A stretch of DNA of 64,000 bases. Origin: Marinobacterium lacunae. GTDB taxonomy: Bacteria; Pseudomonadota; Gammaproteobacteria; Pseudomonadales; Balneatricaceae. Location of the stretch: NCBI RefSeq assembly GCF_000705555.1, contig NZ_JMQN01000050.1, forward strand, positions 31,952 to 95,951, given 5' to 3'. The notes below the pieces were generated by a model. The model had not been told where the DNA came from. It saw only the letters and a list, made by a program, of their open reading frames with translations, and did not search any database. The position numbers and the translations under genes were made by a program. This document shows, piece after piece, positions 27,303 to 36,764 of this stretch (positions are counted from its first letter, which is position 1; each line of letters opens with the position of its first letter).

Positions 27303-29594
27303 ATGCCTCATCCTCTCGCCACATTGACAGTATTGGTCGAACAGATCGCCCGCACTCAAGACCCCACTGCCATCATGGAAACCATCGTGCAACGCCTCGG
27401 CGAGCTTCTCGACGTTGAAGTGTGCAGCATCTATTTGTGCACGCCGGAGCGTGATGCATTGATACTTGCCGCCACCCGAGGTTTGTCTTCCAGTGCGGTC
27501 GGCAATGTGCGTTTGGCGATGAACGAAGGCTTGGTTGGCCATATCGCTGCGACGCTTAGTGCCGTGAACCTGGCGGATGCGCCCTCCGATGATCGCTTCG
27601 TGTACATTCCCGAAACGCATGAAATGCCCTATCACTGCTTTTTGGGTGTTCCCCTTCTACATCTGCGCAAACTCGTGGGCGTAATGGTCATTCAGGGCCA
27701 CCAGCGTGAGCCGTTCAGTGACGAAGACGAAGCTTTCCTGATCACAGTCGCCTCTCAGCTCGGTAGCACGCTCTACCAACTGCACCGCGACGGGAAGTGG
27801 ATGTCCAAACTGCCTGATTCATCCCCCTATCGACACTACACCGGTATCAAAGGGGCGCCCGGGGTTGGTCAGGGAAGGCTTTGGCTGATTCACCCGCACC
27901 TCTCCCTTGCCGACGTCAAGGAGTCGATGACAAGCAACCCTGCGCAGCAGAAAAGCGACTTTTCCGATGCCCTCGCTGCAGTTCTCGAGGAGCTGGAATC
28001 AGGCTCGGGTCGTTTGGGCCAACACCTGCCGGCTGACGTACGGGCACTGTTTCATGTCTATGAATTGATGCTGCAGAGCCCAGAGCTGAGCCAGGGAGTC
28101 ATACGTCTGATCGATGGCGGCGCCACCGCCGAGTGGGCACTTAAACAGACCATCGACGAGATGGCCTCGGCGTTCGAGCAGTCCAGCGATCCTTATATGC
28201 AGGCACGCAGCGAGGACATTCGCAATATCGGCCAACGCATCCTGAACCAGATTCTTGAGCGAGACCAACAGGTACTGGAAGCGCCAGACGAAGAGCTGAT
28301 ACTCGCCGGAGAACTCATCAGCATCGCCGATCTCGCCAGTTTCCCGCAGGAACGTATCCGCGGTCTGGTATGCACCTCCGGCTCAACGCTGTCCCACACG
28401 GCAATCGTCGCCAACGCGCTCGGCATCCCTGCAATCATGGGAATAGAAGGACTGGAGCCCGAACTTCATCGCGGCGCCCGCATCATTGTCGATGGCAACC
28501 GCGCCGAGTGTATCGTCAACCCGCCACAGGCGTTGATGAAAGAGTACAAACGCATGATCGATCAGGAGCAGCGTTTTATGCGCGATCTGGATCGGCTGCG
28601 TGACATGCCAGCACAAACCCAGGATGGAATGCGCGTCAAACTGATGACCAACACGGGTCTGCTTGCCGATGCCACCCCCGGCTTGCAGCGCGGTGCAGAG
28701 GGTGTAGGCCTCTACCGGTCGGAAATACCATTCATGGTCCATGACAGCTTTCCGACCGAGCAGGAGCAGTACCGGATCTACAGCAAAGTGCTCAAAGCCT
28801 ATGCGCCGCGCCCTGTTTCCATGCGCACACTTGATATAGGCGGCGACAAGCAGCTGCCCTACTTCGAGATCAATGAGAGTAACCCCTATCTAGGCTGGCG
28901 TGGGATACGTTTCACGCTGGACAACACCCAGCTGCTGGTCAGCCAGATTAGGGCCATGCTTAGAGCTCATGCAGAACATGGCAACCTGAAAATACTGGTT
29001 CCAATGATCAGCCGCGTCGATGAAATTAAAACTGTTCGTGAGCTCGTCGAGAAAGCGGCCGATGCACTTAAGCGAGACGGGCTGGACGTCACCATACCGG
29101 AAATAGGCATGATGATTGAGGTTCCTTCGGCGATGTTGTTGTTGCCGAAACTGGCCCCCTATATCGACTTCGTGTCGGTGGGTTCAAATGACCTGACGCA
29201 GTACCTGCTCGCAGTTGACCGTAACAACCCCCGGGTATCCAACCTGTTCGACAATATGCACCCTGCCATGCTTGTGGCACTGGAACAGATTCTCGAGCAG
29301 AGCAGACACCTTGGCCTTCCTATTTCACTGTGCGGCGAAATGGCTTCCGACCCTGTCGCTGTGCTCATGCTGGTTGCGCTGGGGTATGACTGCCTGAGTC
29401 TGAGTGCGTATAACATACCCAAGATCAAACTGTTGATACGCTCGCTAAACCGGTCGGACCTGCTGCCGCTGCTCGAGCAGGCACGCCAGTGCTCCGATGA
29501 GACGCAGATACGGGCGCTCTTCTCACCGATACTCGAAAAACTCGACTGGTCAACCGACCTCCGGCAACCTCCGGACGCGAATAAACCAGCATAA
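27303..29594 (+). CDS. ptsP: phosphoenolpyruvate-protein phosphotransferase PtsP (EI-Ntr)
   Basis: First enzyme of the nitrogen-related phosphotransferase relay: it autophosphorylates from PEP and passes phosphate to NPr. The 763-residue protein has an N-terminal GAF domain (about 1-165) that in relatives senses glutamine/2-oxoglutarate, the EI N-domain with the phospho-His in SGSTLSHTAIVANALGIPA (H365), and the PEP-binding TIM barrel with GLYRSEIPFM and VGSNDLTQYLLAVDRNNP. The length fits E. coli PtsP (748). The ATG has GGAG at 9 nt. ptsN/ptsO are not in the window, and rppH, often upstream, is absent here. Confidence 0.95.
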   Translation: MPHPLATLTVLVEQIARTQDPTAIMETIVQRLGELLDVEVCSIYLCTPERDALILAATRGLSSSAVGNVRLAMNEGLVGHIAATLSAVNLADAPSDDRFVYIPETHEMPYHCFLGVPLLHLRKLVGVMVIQGHQREPFSDEDEAFLITVASQLGSTLYQLHRDGKWMSKLPDSSPYRHYTGIKGAPGVGQGRLWLIHPHLSLADVKESMTSNPAQQKSDFSDALAAVLEELESGSGRLGQHLPADVRALFHVYELMLQSPELSQGVIRLIDGGATAEWALKQTIDEMASAFEQSSDPYMQARSEDIRNIGQRILNQILERDQQVLEAPDEELILAGELISIADLASFPQERIRGLVCTSGSTLSHTAIVANALGIPAIMGIEGLEPELHRGARIIVDGNRAECIVNPPQALMKEYKRMIDQEQRFMRDLDRLRDMPAQTQDGMRVKLMTNTGLLADATPGLQRGAEGVGLYRSEIPFMVHDSFPTEQEQYRIYSKVLKAYAPRPVSMRTLDIGGDKQLPYFEINESNPYLGWRGIRFTLDNTQLLVSQIRAMLRAHAEHGNLKILVPMISRVDEIKTVRELVEKAADALKRDGLDVTIPEIGMMIEVPSAMLLLPKLAPYIDFVSVGSNDLTQYLLAVDRNNPRVSNLFDNMHPAMLVALEQILEQSRHLGLPISLCGEMASDPVAVLMLVALGYDCLSLSAYNIPKIKLLIRSLNRSDLLPLLEQARQCSDETQIRALFSPILEKLDWSTDLRQPPDANKPA

Positions 29595-29604
29595 AAGGTA
29601 ATCA

Positions 29605-29628
29605 GCCCCGGTACACCGCGACCGGGGC
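29605..29628 (+). terminator. hairpin after ptsP (possible terminator)
   Basis: GCCCCGGT-N8-ACCGGGGC is a perfect 8-bp stem 11 bp after the ptsP stop. What follows is A-rich, not T-rich, so termination is not certain. Confidence 0.4.
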
Positions 29629-29865
29629 ACATAAAAAATTCACCGCAACGACGCTTTACAAGAAAAAAATTCACTCTGAAGGCGCATTTTTCACTTGCTG
29701 AAAATGCGCTTCTGCCGTCCAATTGCGCCACTCTCCTGCTGCCGGCTCCTGCCTGTGTAGCGCGTATTCAACACCGTTTAATTCGTTTACCGAACAAACA
29801 ATTTCTGGCGTCTGACAACCCGGCAGCCAAGGCCGCGGCTTGTCGCGCCACTACAGGATGATGGC

Positions 29866-30903
29866 ATGAAAATCTGCTTTCTGATGTACCCGTGGGAACA
29901 GGTCAAACCCGATACCGACAGCACTTTGCGTATGGTGCATGAGGCGGTACTGCGCGGCCATACCGTTGCAATTACCTCCCCGGCCAGTTTGACGATTCGA
30001 GACAGCGTTGCCAGCGCTTTTTGCAATGTCTTCGTCAAAAACAGCCGCGTATCGGAGAAATTCCCCACGTTCTATCGCAACGCCGAGTTTCGTCGCAGCC
30101 GTCTGCCACTGGCAGGCTTCGACGCCATCATCGTGCGCCTGAATCCGCCCCTGGACACCATCATTCTCAACTTCCTTGATTCTGTGCAGGATGATGTCTT
30201 CATCATGAACGACATCAACGGAATGCGAATTGCCAACAACAAGCTGTATACCGCTGCCTTTACCGGCCCTGCCGCGAAATACATGCCCGCCACTCACGTA
30301 TCGAAGAATCGCGATTATCTAGAGAAAGTCCTGCAGGAATCGACCGGGAATCGCATGATTCTCAAACCACTCAACGGCTTTGGCGGCAAGGGCGTGATTG
30401 TCGTCGAGAAAAGTGCACGGCAAAGCTTCCGTTCGCTGCTGGATTTCTATGTTGGATCCGGCAGCAGCAGCAACTACGTCATCCTGCAGGAGTTTGTCGA
30501 AGGCGCAGAGAATGGCGACGTACGAATCCTGATGCTCAACGGAGAACCGATCGGTGCCATGCGTCGTATTCCAGACGAAAACGACGTGCGCTCGAATGTG
30601 CATGCCGGCGGTCGCGTGGTGAAGCACACGCTCACCCGTGAAGACCGAGAGCTCTGCCGCGCTATCGCCCCAAAACTTGTGCGCGACGGTCTTTACCTGA
30701 CAGGCCTTGATGTTATCAACGGCAAGTTGATCGAGGTTAACGTCATGGCACCCGGCGGCATTGTGCGTATCAACAAACTGAACCGTGTGCGCCTGCAGCG
30801 CCCGATCATGGATTTCGTCGAAAATGTGGTCGAGGCCAAAGCACTGGTCGAGCGCCAGAAAAACGCCTTCCGCCAGGCGATCGACGATGCAAACACTCAC
30901 TGA
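29866..30903 (+). CDS. GshB/RimK-type ATP-grasp ligase
   Basis: A 345-residue ATP-grasp enzyme similar along its length to glutathione synthetase: N-terminal Rossmann part with AIIVRLNPPLDT (compare RKDPPFDT in GshB), then ATP-grasp motifs MILKPLNGFGGKGVIVV, ILQEFVEGAENGDVRILMLNGEPIGAMRRIP, RSNVHAGGR and metal-binding LIEVNVMAPGG. It should join a carboxylate to an amine with ATP. The glutathione-synthetase AAGGRGE region differs (HAGGRVV), and its neighbour is a metallopeptidase/amidohydrolase fusion rather than gshA, so a product other than glutathione is plausible. ATG with AGGA at 7 nt; its last 17 bp overlap the next gene. Confidence 0.85.
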   Translation: MKICFLMYPWEQVKPDTDSTLRMVHEAVLRGHTVAITSPASLTIRDSVASAFCNVFVKNSRVSEKFPTFYRNAEFRRSRLPLAGFDAIIVRLNPPLDTIILNFLDSVQDDVFIMNDINGMRIANNKLYTAAFTGPAAKYMPATHVSKNRDYLEKVLQESTGNRMILKPLNGFGGKGVIVVEKSARQSFRSLLDFYVGSGSSSNYVILQEFVEGAENGDVRILMLNGEPIGAMRRIPDENDVRSNVHAGGRVVKHTLTREDRELCRAIAPKLVRDGLYLTGLDVINGKLIEVNVMAPGGIVRINKLNRVRLQRPIMDFVENVVEAKALVERQKNAFRQAIDDANTH

Positions 30904-32869
30904 ATCAAGACTGCTTGAGCTGATCGCCCAGCGCCGCCCCGTGCATGCACGGGTGCGCGGCGCAGGTCTTCGCATCCGTATCGATCACTATCTGCCGGTG
31001 GTTGCCTGTGTCCTGCATTCCGGGACAACGCTGCCCGATGACTACGCAGAACGCCTGCAACTGAGTGATGATCAACGCCAGCTGTTTGAAGAGCGCGGCT
31101 GTGAGCACTTGGCAGAGCTGATGCCGATCTCGATTATTCAAGAAGAATCGAGACTGGCCTGTGACCTTAACCAGCCCCTGAGCCACTGCTTGCTTGAGGA
31201 GTTCGATTCAGGCCCCATCTGGATCAGGCCACCGACCAAACGGATGCGAGAGCGGGCAGAGCGCTGCTATCGCCGCTTTTACCGCATACTCGATGCCCTG
31301 ATCGATGTTCTCGAAGAGAAAGGCAAGGCCTGTCTTCTGGTGGATCTTCACAGCCACTCGATGAACACATCCTCAGTCGGGCTCTTCCATATCGCGACCG
31401 AAACAGGCGTGCACGATGGCAAGCAAAGCCTGATCGAGGAACTTCAGCGCCAGCTGACCCGCGTCAATCTGGCTCAGATGGAATCCAGCGTCAGCAGCGG
31501 ACCGGACAAGGCGGAATGCCACCAGCTGGCAAATGATATAGAAAGGCGACACCTGCACACCCGTGTGCTCAGCCTTGTGATAGCACCGGTGTTTCGGGAC
31601 CAGAAAAGTGGCAGCGTGTACCCGATGCTATCCGAGTCCATAGCCGGTGCACTGCACGAAACCCTGTTAGCAACAGCCGCTCATCATGCACGTCTGCATT
31701 CAGGGAAGCCTGTCCATGTGCACGACCTGCTTCCGGATCGTTTACCCGCAGAAGTGTTAAAAATCGATCGTGCTCTCAAGAAGCTCGCCCGTGGTCTGGA
31801 GACACTACTGTATATCAACCCGATTAACCTAAGTGCAGAGCAGCGACGGTTCCAGCGCAGCGAAGGGCGTTACTCACCGGAGTTCAGGTACCGCCCTCTT
31901 CGTATAGACCCGTTTGCACACAGGGAAAAGCTTTACCGACTTCCCGTGGATACCATTCGCGATCCGGCGCTTCGACAGCTTTACCGTGAAGCGATTGATG
32001 CCCTGGCCCAGAGAATCGATCTGTTGGTCAGCATAGGCAGCGAACGCTTCCTGTATAACTCCCTGCGCTACTATGGAGAGCCTGACGATATCGATTTGGC
32101 TAACGCCCGATTCCTGCTTCACGCATCAGAGCGCCCACAGGAGCAACAAAGCAAAACCTGTGACGCTGCACAAATGCTCAGCTTCTTCAGTGCGCGAGCC
32201 CGGGAATGGGGCCTTAATTGTCGCACCGAACTATCTGACCGGATACTAGCTGCCGCAATGGTCTCCAGCGGTCGCAATGCGCTATTGGTAAGACGTGACG
32301 CAAAAGTGACGGAAACCGAACTGCAAGCGTTGGCCCATCATGAACTCGGCATCCACATGGTCACGACGTTGAATGCGCGTCGCCAGCCACTGCAGATTTT
32401 CAGTCTAGGCCTGCCCGGCAACACACACGCTCAGGAGGGCCTGGCGATCCTGAGCGAGTACCTCTGTGGTCACTTGACGCTGGGCCGGTTGAAGACACTC
32501 GCCCTGAGGGTGATAGCCGTACATCAGATGCTGCACCATAACGATCTGCGACGGACCTGGCGCACCTTGACGGAAGATTACGGCTGCAGCCCGGATGAAG
32601 CCTTCGGCATCAGCGCCCGCGTTCATCGCGGAGGAGGATTTACCAAGGATCACCTCTACCTCAGCGGTTTTCGCGAAGCGCTACGCCTCTACACTCAGGG
32701 TGATATTTCAGCACTGCTGATCGGCAAAACAGGATTCAGCTACCTGCCCCTCCTGCAGGAGCTGCTGGCCCGCGGCCTGTTACACCCGCCTGAATATCAG
32801 GCGCCTGCACTTCAAGCCCCGGTAGCAAGCCACCCGGAGATAGACTATCTGGTACGCAGCATCCGTTAG
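30887..32869 (+). CDS. fusion of N-formylglutamate-amidohydrolase-like domain and QEGLA/MATCAP-like metallopeptidase
   Basis: A 660-residue two-domain protein. Residues about 1-280 resemble N-formylglutamate amidohydrolases: VACVLHSGTTLPDDY, ISIIQEESRLACDLNQP and LLVDLHSHSMN give the metal-binding residues of that M14-like fold. Residues about 300-655 are the DUF1704/TIGR02421 'flavohemoglobin expression-modulating QEGLA' domain, related to the eukaryotic tyrosine carboxypeptidase MATCAP: the zinc motif is HELGIH (H485, E486, H490) and QEGLA supplies E517. The ATG at 30887 lies inside the 3' end of the ATP-grasp gene, so the pair is probably translated together. A larger reading frame starts further upstream but has no domain support. 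Confidence 0.85.
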   Translation: MQTLTESRLLELIAQRRPVHARVRGAGLRIRIDHYLPVVACVLHSGTTLPDDYAERLQLSDDQRQLFEERGCEHLAELMPISIIQEESRLACDLNQPLSHCLLEEFDSGPIWIRPPTKRMRERAERCYRRFYRILDALIDVLEEKGKACLLVDLHSHSMNTSSVGLFHIATETGVHDGKQSLIEELQRQLTRVNLAQMESSVSSGPDKAECHQLANDIERRHLHTRVLSLVIAPVFRDQKSGSVYPMLSESIAGALHETLLATAAHHARLHSGKPVHVHDLLPDRLPAEVLKIDRALKKLARGLETLLYINPINLSAEQRRFQRSEGRYSPEFRYRPLRIDPFAHREKLYRLPVDTIRDPALRQLYREAIDALAQRIDLLVSIGSERFLYNSLRYYGEPDDIDLANARFLLHASERPQEQQSKTCDAAQMLSFFSARAREWGLNCRTELSDRILAAAMVSSGRNALLVRRDAKVTETELQALAHHELGIHMVTTLNARRQPLQIFSLGLPGNTHAQEGLAILSEYLCGHLTLGRLKTLALRVIAVHQMLHHNDLRRTWRTLTEDYGCSPDEAFGISARVHRGGGFTKDHLYLSGFREALRLYTQGDISALLIGKTGFSYLPLLQELLARGLLHPPEYQAPALQAPVASHPEIDYLVRSIR

Positions 32870-32893
32870 ACAGGCAGTGACTCTCGAGCAAGA

Positions 32894-32918
32894 AAAAAGG
32901 TCGCCAAGGCGACCTTTT
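32894..32918 (+). terminator. Rho-independent terminator of the ATP-grasp/QEGLA operon
   Basis: AAAGGTCGC-CAAG-GCGACCTTTT, a 9-bp stem ending in a T run, 25 bp after the stop codon. Confidence 0.9.
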
Positions 32919-33253
32919 AAATTTGAAGCGTTGAACTTGGGAGGGGTTGATGCATTAACCCGGCACTCGCTGTACTGGTGCCATCATTTTAACGCTCAAG
33001 TACACAGCTATGCTCCGGTACACGCTGTTTTGAGCCGGACTATCAGTTGAACGCATTCCAGATGAACGGAAGCTGAACAGAAATCTGAACAGCTTAATGA
33101 ACAACACCAAGCACGCCTGTCGGCCACGTCCTGTTAACCAAGTTGTGAGGTTTTGACTTAACAGGGGAGACTCACGCAGATTGCGTGCTAGAATGGCAAC
33201 AAAGCTGCGCTAATGCTCGGCACGGTTACGAACCCGCAATAGAACTAATTAGC
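32919..33253. other. intergenic region upstream of tandem-receiver gene
   Basis: About 335 bp with no supported gene. It must carry the promoter of the response regulator. A TAGAAT box near 33190 has no -35 at the right distance, so I leave it uncalled. A GTG at 33185 could add 23 residues to the regulator but disrupts the receiver N-terminus. Confidence 0.4.
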
Positions 33254-34051
33254 ATGAAAATCAACGATTTACTGGTACAGGTCATCGAGCCTTCCAGAGT
33301 GCAGCGTCATATCATCATCGACAGCCTGCGCCAGCTCGGGATCCACGATATCGAGGATTTTGAATCAGCCGAGCCGGCCTTAGCCCGTATGCAGGTGGTA
33401 AAACCCGACATCGTGATGTCGTCGATGCACCTGCCTGACATGACCGGCACTGAACTGGTCATTAAAATGCGCGAACAGCCGGACTTAGCTGATATCACGT
33501 TCCTGCTGGTGTCAACCGAAACCCACTACCGCTATCTTGAGCCCATTCGACAGGCTGGTGCTATTGCGATACTGCCCAAACCGTTCAGCCGTAGCGATCT
33601 GATGCGCGCACTGCAGAGCACCATGCACTACATCAGCGATCGCCAACAGGAGGAAGAAGACGACCTGTTTGACGATATGAGCGTGCTATTAGTGGACGAC
33701 AGCGCCCTTTCACGAAAATTCGTGCATCAGGTTCTCAGTGCAGCGGGTATCCAGCATATCACCGAAGCGAAAGACGGCGCCGAGGCCCTTCAGTTTCTGG
33801 CAACCCAATCCTTCGATCTGGTTATCTCCGACTACAATATGCCCAATATCGACGGGCTGGAACTGGTCGACCATATCCGAAACCACAGCACTCAGCCGAC
33901 TGTGCCTGTCATGATGATCACATCAGAACAGAACAGCAGTCGACTAGCCGCCATACAGAGCGCAGGCGTTTCTGCACTCTGCAGCAAACCCCTCTCCTAC
34001 GATATGGTCAAGCAGCTGATTCAACAGCTGGTTGCAGACCGCGATATCTAA
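33254..34051 (+). CDS. tandem receiver-domain protein with one pseudo-receiver
   Basis: A 265-residue CheY-like protein with two receiver domains and no output domain. Receiver 2 (about 138-262) is canonical: VLLVDDSALSRKF, phospho-acceptor D193 in VISDYNMPNIDG, and Lys in CSKPLS. Receiver 1 (about 1-125) lacks the acceptor: the position of Asp is Ser (S57 in VMSSMHLPDMTG), and the acidic pair is reduced to one Glu (QVIEPSRV). It keeps Lys in LPKPFS. So only the second domain should be phosphorylated. It converges on a chemoreceptor gene, suggesting but not proving a chemotaxis-type role. The ATG has no clear Shine-Dalgarno. Confidence 0.88.
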   Translation: MKINDLLVQVIEPSRVQRHIIIDSLRQLGIHDIEDFESAEPALARMQVVKPDIVMSSMHLPDMTGTELVIKMREQPDLADITFLLVSTETHYRYLEPIRQAGAIAILPKPFSRSDLMRALQSTMHYISDRQQEEEDDLFDDMSVLLVDDSALSRKFVHQVLSAAGIQHITEAKDGAEALQFLATQSFDLVISDYNMPNIDGLELVDHIRNHSTQPTVPVMMITSEQNSSRLAAIQSAGVSALCSKPLSYDMVKQLIQQLVADRDI

Positions 34052-34091
34052 AAACGAAAGCAGCCACCCGTAGGTGGCTGCTTTCGTCTGT
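34051..34091. terminator. bidirectional terminator between response regulator and chemoreceptor genes
   Basis: A 14-bp stem (34055-34068 with 34073-34086, loop CGTA) with AAAAA on the left and a T-rich right side, immediately after the regulator stop and 15-20 bp after the opposing gene's stop. Confidence 0.9.
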
Positions 34092-34106
34092 TCGTTTTAA
34101 CTGCCG

Positions 34107-35909
34107 CTATTTTTTCTCTTCATCAAGCAGATGCTGGGGATCGAAGCCCATGATCAACGCGCCCCAGTGCTGCCCGTTCAGATAGAGCGGTATCGACAGG
34201 TCGTTCAGCACCTCTCCAGTATCGCGAATAAACGTCTGCATAAGGAAAGGGGAAGTATGACTGGCACGTCGCTTCTCTGCCCTATTACCTGCAAAAATTC
34301 GCTTGTTACGGCAACTCAAATTATCGACGTCAAAGTTCCCCGTCATGGGTTTGGAAACTTTCGTGTGATGGGCTGCCGCGTAGCCGTTCTTGTCGACAGC
34401 GATGGCATAGGTAAATTCAGGACGCTGCTGGATGAAACTATCAAAGAGCGGGCGCATCAGCTGCTCGTACGCCTGGGTGTAGCCGACCTCGAACTGCTCA
34501 GGACGTTTGCCTTCATTAATTCGCCGGTAGCTGTGATCGAATAGATTCAAACCTCTGGACTGCAGCTGTTCCAGCGCAGCGGTTGTCTGCTGAGCCCATT
34601 TACGACCGGTCAGGATCATATCTTCGAAGCCGCCGAAGCCTATGATGAACCGGGACAGCAACTCCTGCGTCTCTTCGGTTGAAAGCTCCAGACGCTCTGA
34701 ATACGACAGCGACTGCTCCATCTCGGATTTGATGCCGGCCGATAGCTGGGTAATCTGAGCAACGTGACTGTGAGACTCCTTGTTGGTATAGGAAAGCTCA
34801 TCGATGGCGGCACTTATACCCGCCAGCTGAGAATTCACATCCTCGAAGTCCTGCACCAATCGCTGGAACTGTCCACTGGTGTCCCCGATAAACTTCTCGG
34901 TACTTTCAATGCCATCCAGAATCTCACGCGCGCTGTCACGCGTGGTCCCCACAAGCTTCGACATCTGGCCTATATTGGAGTCGATCTCCGTCGTAGCCTC
35001 ACTCACCTTCTGCGAGAGGTTACGCACTTCGTCTGCAACTACCGAAAAGCCTCTCCCAGCCTCACCTGCACGGGCTGCCTCAATAGAGGCGTTCAGTGCC
35101 AGCAGGTTCGTCTGTTCGGAGAAATCCTGAACCATGGACAGAATCCGGGTGATATTTTCGGAGTTTTTGCCCAGCAGTGTCACCGTCTCCTGAAAGTTAC
35201 CGGCCAGCTGCCGGATCGACCCGATCTGAGCCAGAACGGTCTGCAGCTCCTGGTTGGAGGATCTCACCTCCTCCATGTTGGTGCTGTTCTGCTCATTGAT
35301 TCGCAGCGTCGTACCGGCTATCTCGTCGATTGCCTGAGTCGCTTCGCTGCTGGACTGGAACACCAGCTGTGCCTGCTCCTCCTGAGTGTGAGCCGAGCCC
35401 TGAGCCTCGATCACCACTTTCTGCAAGCGTTTGGCACTGACCGATACGTTCACAGAGCGGCGACGGGTCTCCGCTATGATCCGCTTGAGGTTTTCTGAGA
35501 ACTCGTTATATGCACGTGCCATCTCCGAAATTTCATCGTAGGTATAATCGGGTAGCGTCGCGGAGATATCGCCATCTTTCTCGCTGATCGCTTTGAGTAC
35601 CGAGGTCATCTCTCGAATCGGGCGCAAAAACAGATGACGCATAAAGAATATGGTGCCGATACCGGCGAGTATGGCAAAAGTAATGGTCGCCAGCGCATAG
35701 AGCCAGAAACTATCCAGAGCTGCGCTCAGATGAGCTAGCTGTTCAGGCGCAAGCCCCGCCTCACCGATCAGACGTTTGAGCTTATCCGCATAGACCACCC
35801 CCAGAACAACCAGCACAACATGGGGGGCCAGAAGGAATAAAACATTGCCTACTATTTTTTTGGTCAGGGAATTGAACAGTACCCTTTCAATCGCCGTATA
35901 TAATCCCAT
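34107..35909 (-). CDS. methyl-accepting chemotaxis protein with C-terminal sensor-like domain
   Basis: A 600-residue chemoreceptor. Two transmembrane segments (about 20-42 and 70-92) enclose a periplasmic loop of only about 28 residues, so no ordinary ligand domain is present. A HAMP domain (about 93-146) and the signalling hairpin with [20 protein letters not shown] and [12 protein letters not shown] follow. After the signalling domain come about 160 extra residues (from about 440) with [16 protein letters not shown] and [20 protein letters not shown], typical of receptors with a cytoplasmic C-terminal sensing module. The start is the ATG at 35909. No che genes lie in the window. Confidence 0.92.
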   Translation of the reverse strand: MGLYTAIERVLFNSLTKKIVGNVLFLLAPHVVLVVLGVVYADKLKRLIGEAGLAPEQLAHLSAALDSFWLYALATITFAILAGIGTIFFMRHLFLRPIREMTSVLKAISEKDGDISATLPDYTYDEISEMARAYNEFSENLKRIIAETRRRSVNVSVSAKRLQKVVIEAQGSAHTQEEQAQLVFQSSSEATQAIDEIAGTTLRINEQNSTNMEEVRSSNQELQTVLAQIGSIRQLAGNFQETVTLLGKNSENITRILSMVQDFSEQTNLLALNASIEAARAGEAGRGFSVVADEVRNLSQKVSEATTEIDSNIGQMSKLVGTTRDSAREILDGIESTEKFIGDTSGQFQRLVQDFEDVNSQLAGISAAIDELSYTNKESHSHVAQITQLSAGIKSEMEQSLSYSERLELSTEETQELLSRFIIGFGGFEDMILTGRKWAQQTTAALEQLQSRGLNLFDHSYRRINEGKRPEQFEVGYTQAYEQLMRPLFDSFIQQRPEFTYAIAVDKNGYAAAHHTKVSKPMTGNFDVDNLSCRNKRIFAGNRAEKRRASHTSPFLMQTFIRDTGEVLNDLSIPLYLNGQHWGALIMGFDPQHLLDEEKK

Positions 35910-36061
35910 CGCCTTCTCAGTCTATATCGCCATAGAGAGCCTCTGGGCTCATGGTTATTGTTGTTATGCTAGCGTCTTTGTAAGGAGACAATCCTCGCAC
36001 TATACGCCTAGGAGATGGTCGCGCTTATCCCTTACTCTCGACAACCCTCCAAAAGTCTAAT

Positions 36062-36763
36062 TCACCACATCAAAAAGGGGTAAGCGACCGATAAAGATTC
36101 ACGATATTGACGGTAATCAGGACAATGTCGCTCTACCAATGCCCAAAAGCGCCGCCCATGATTCAGTTCAGACAAATGGCAAAGCTCATGAATCATGACG
36201 TACTCCCTTTGCGCCGGCAAAAGGTGCATCAGGCGCCAATTTAATATGATCTCGCCTTTGGCATTACATTGCCCCCACTTGCGACGATAATCTTTTACCT
36301 GCACTTGCTTGGGATTCAGACCGGTCAGCGAACCGAGCGCCCGACACCGGTCGGTCAACGCCTGCTCGGCGCGTTCAACCATCCATCGCTTGAGTATCTC
36401 GCGAGTGGCGACCTGTTCATCCTTGCGAATACGACGCGACAGCGTCACCTGGATATGGCAGGGCAACTCATGCACCTGCGTCTGCGTGCCACGCCCCCAG
36501 TTGAGAGCGCAAGCAACACCATCGACCGTAAATCGACCATTCTGCTCGATACGGATCTCGTTCTGCTCAAGCGCACGGGTCTGCGTCTCCAATCTGGGCA
36601 TGATCCAGTCAGCCTTACTGCGAACCCAACGTTCAACCCAATGCGCATCAGCCAACGCCGGTACTCGAACCTCCACGCGCCCCATATCCACCATCAGCGA
36701 TGCGGTGCGTCTTCGGCGGCTGCGCACCACTTGGTAATTGAACGGCAAATCTGACGTCGTCAA
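36062..36763 (-). CDS. YgjP-like (SprT/M48-type) zinc metallopeptidase
   Basis: A 233-residue protein of the YgjP / DUF45 family. The zincin motif HELCHL with a downstream His in LNHGRRFW, and the family signature KWGQCNAKGEIILNWRL, are clear. The start is TTG at 36763, one base after the tgpA TAG, with GAGAGGG 6 nt upstream; a larger reading frame reaching into tgpA has no support. It is the last gene of a moxR-DUF58-tgpA-ygjP-like operon in which every junction is tight. The substrate is unknown. Confidence 0.85.
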   Translation of the reverse strand: MTTSDLPFNYQVVRSRRRRTASLMVDMGRVEVRVPALADAHWVERWVRSKADWIMPRLETQTRALEQNEIRIEQNGRFTVDGVACALNWGRGTQTQVHELPCHIQVTLSRRIRKDEQVATREILKRWMVERAEQALTDRCRALGSLTGLNPKQVQVKDYRRKWGQCNAKGEIILNWRLMHLLPAQREYVMIHELCHLSELNHGRRFWALVERHCPDYRQYRESLSVAYPFLMW

Positions 36764-36764
36764 T

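Noticed and set aside
30785..30886. N-terminal extension of the QEGLA fusion protein inside the ATP-grasp gene
   Set aside because: Basic, low-complexity translation of the other gene in a shifted frame; ATG 30887 starts the recognisable domain.
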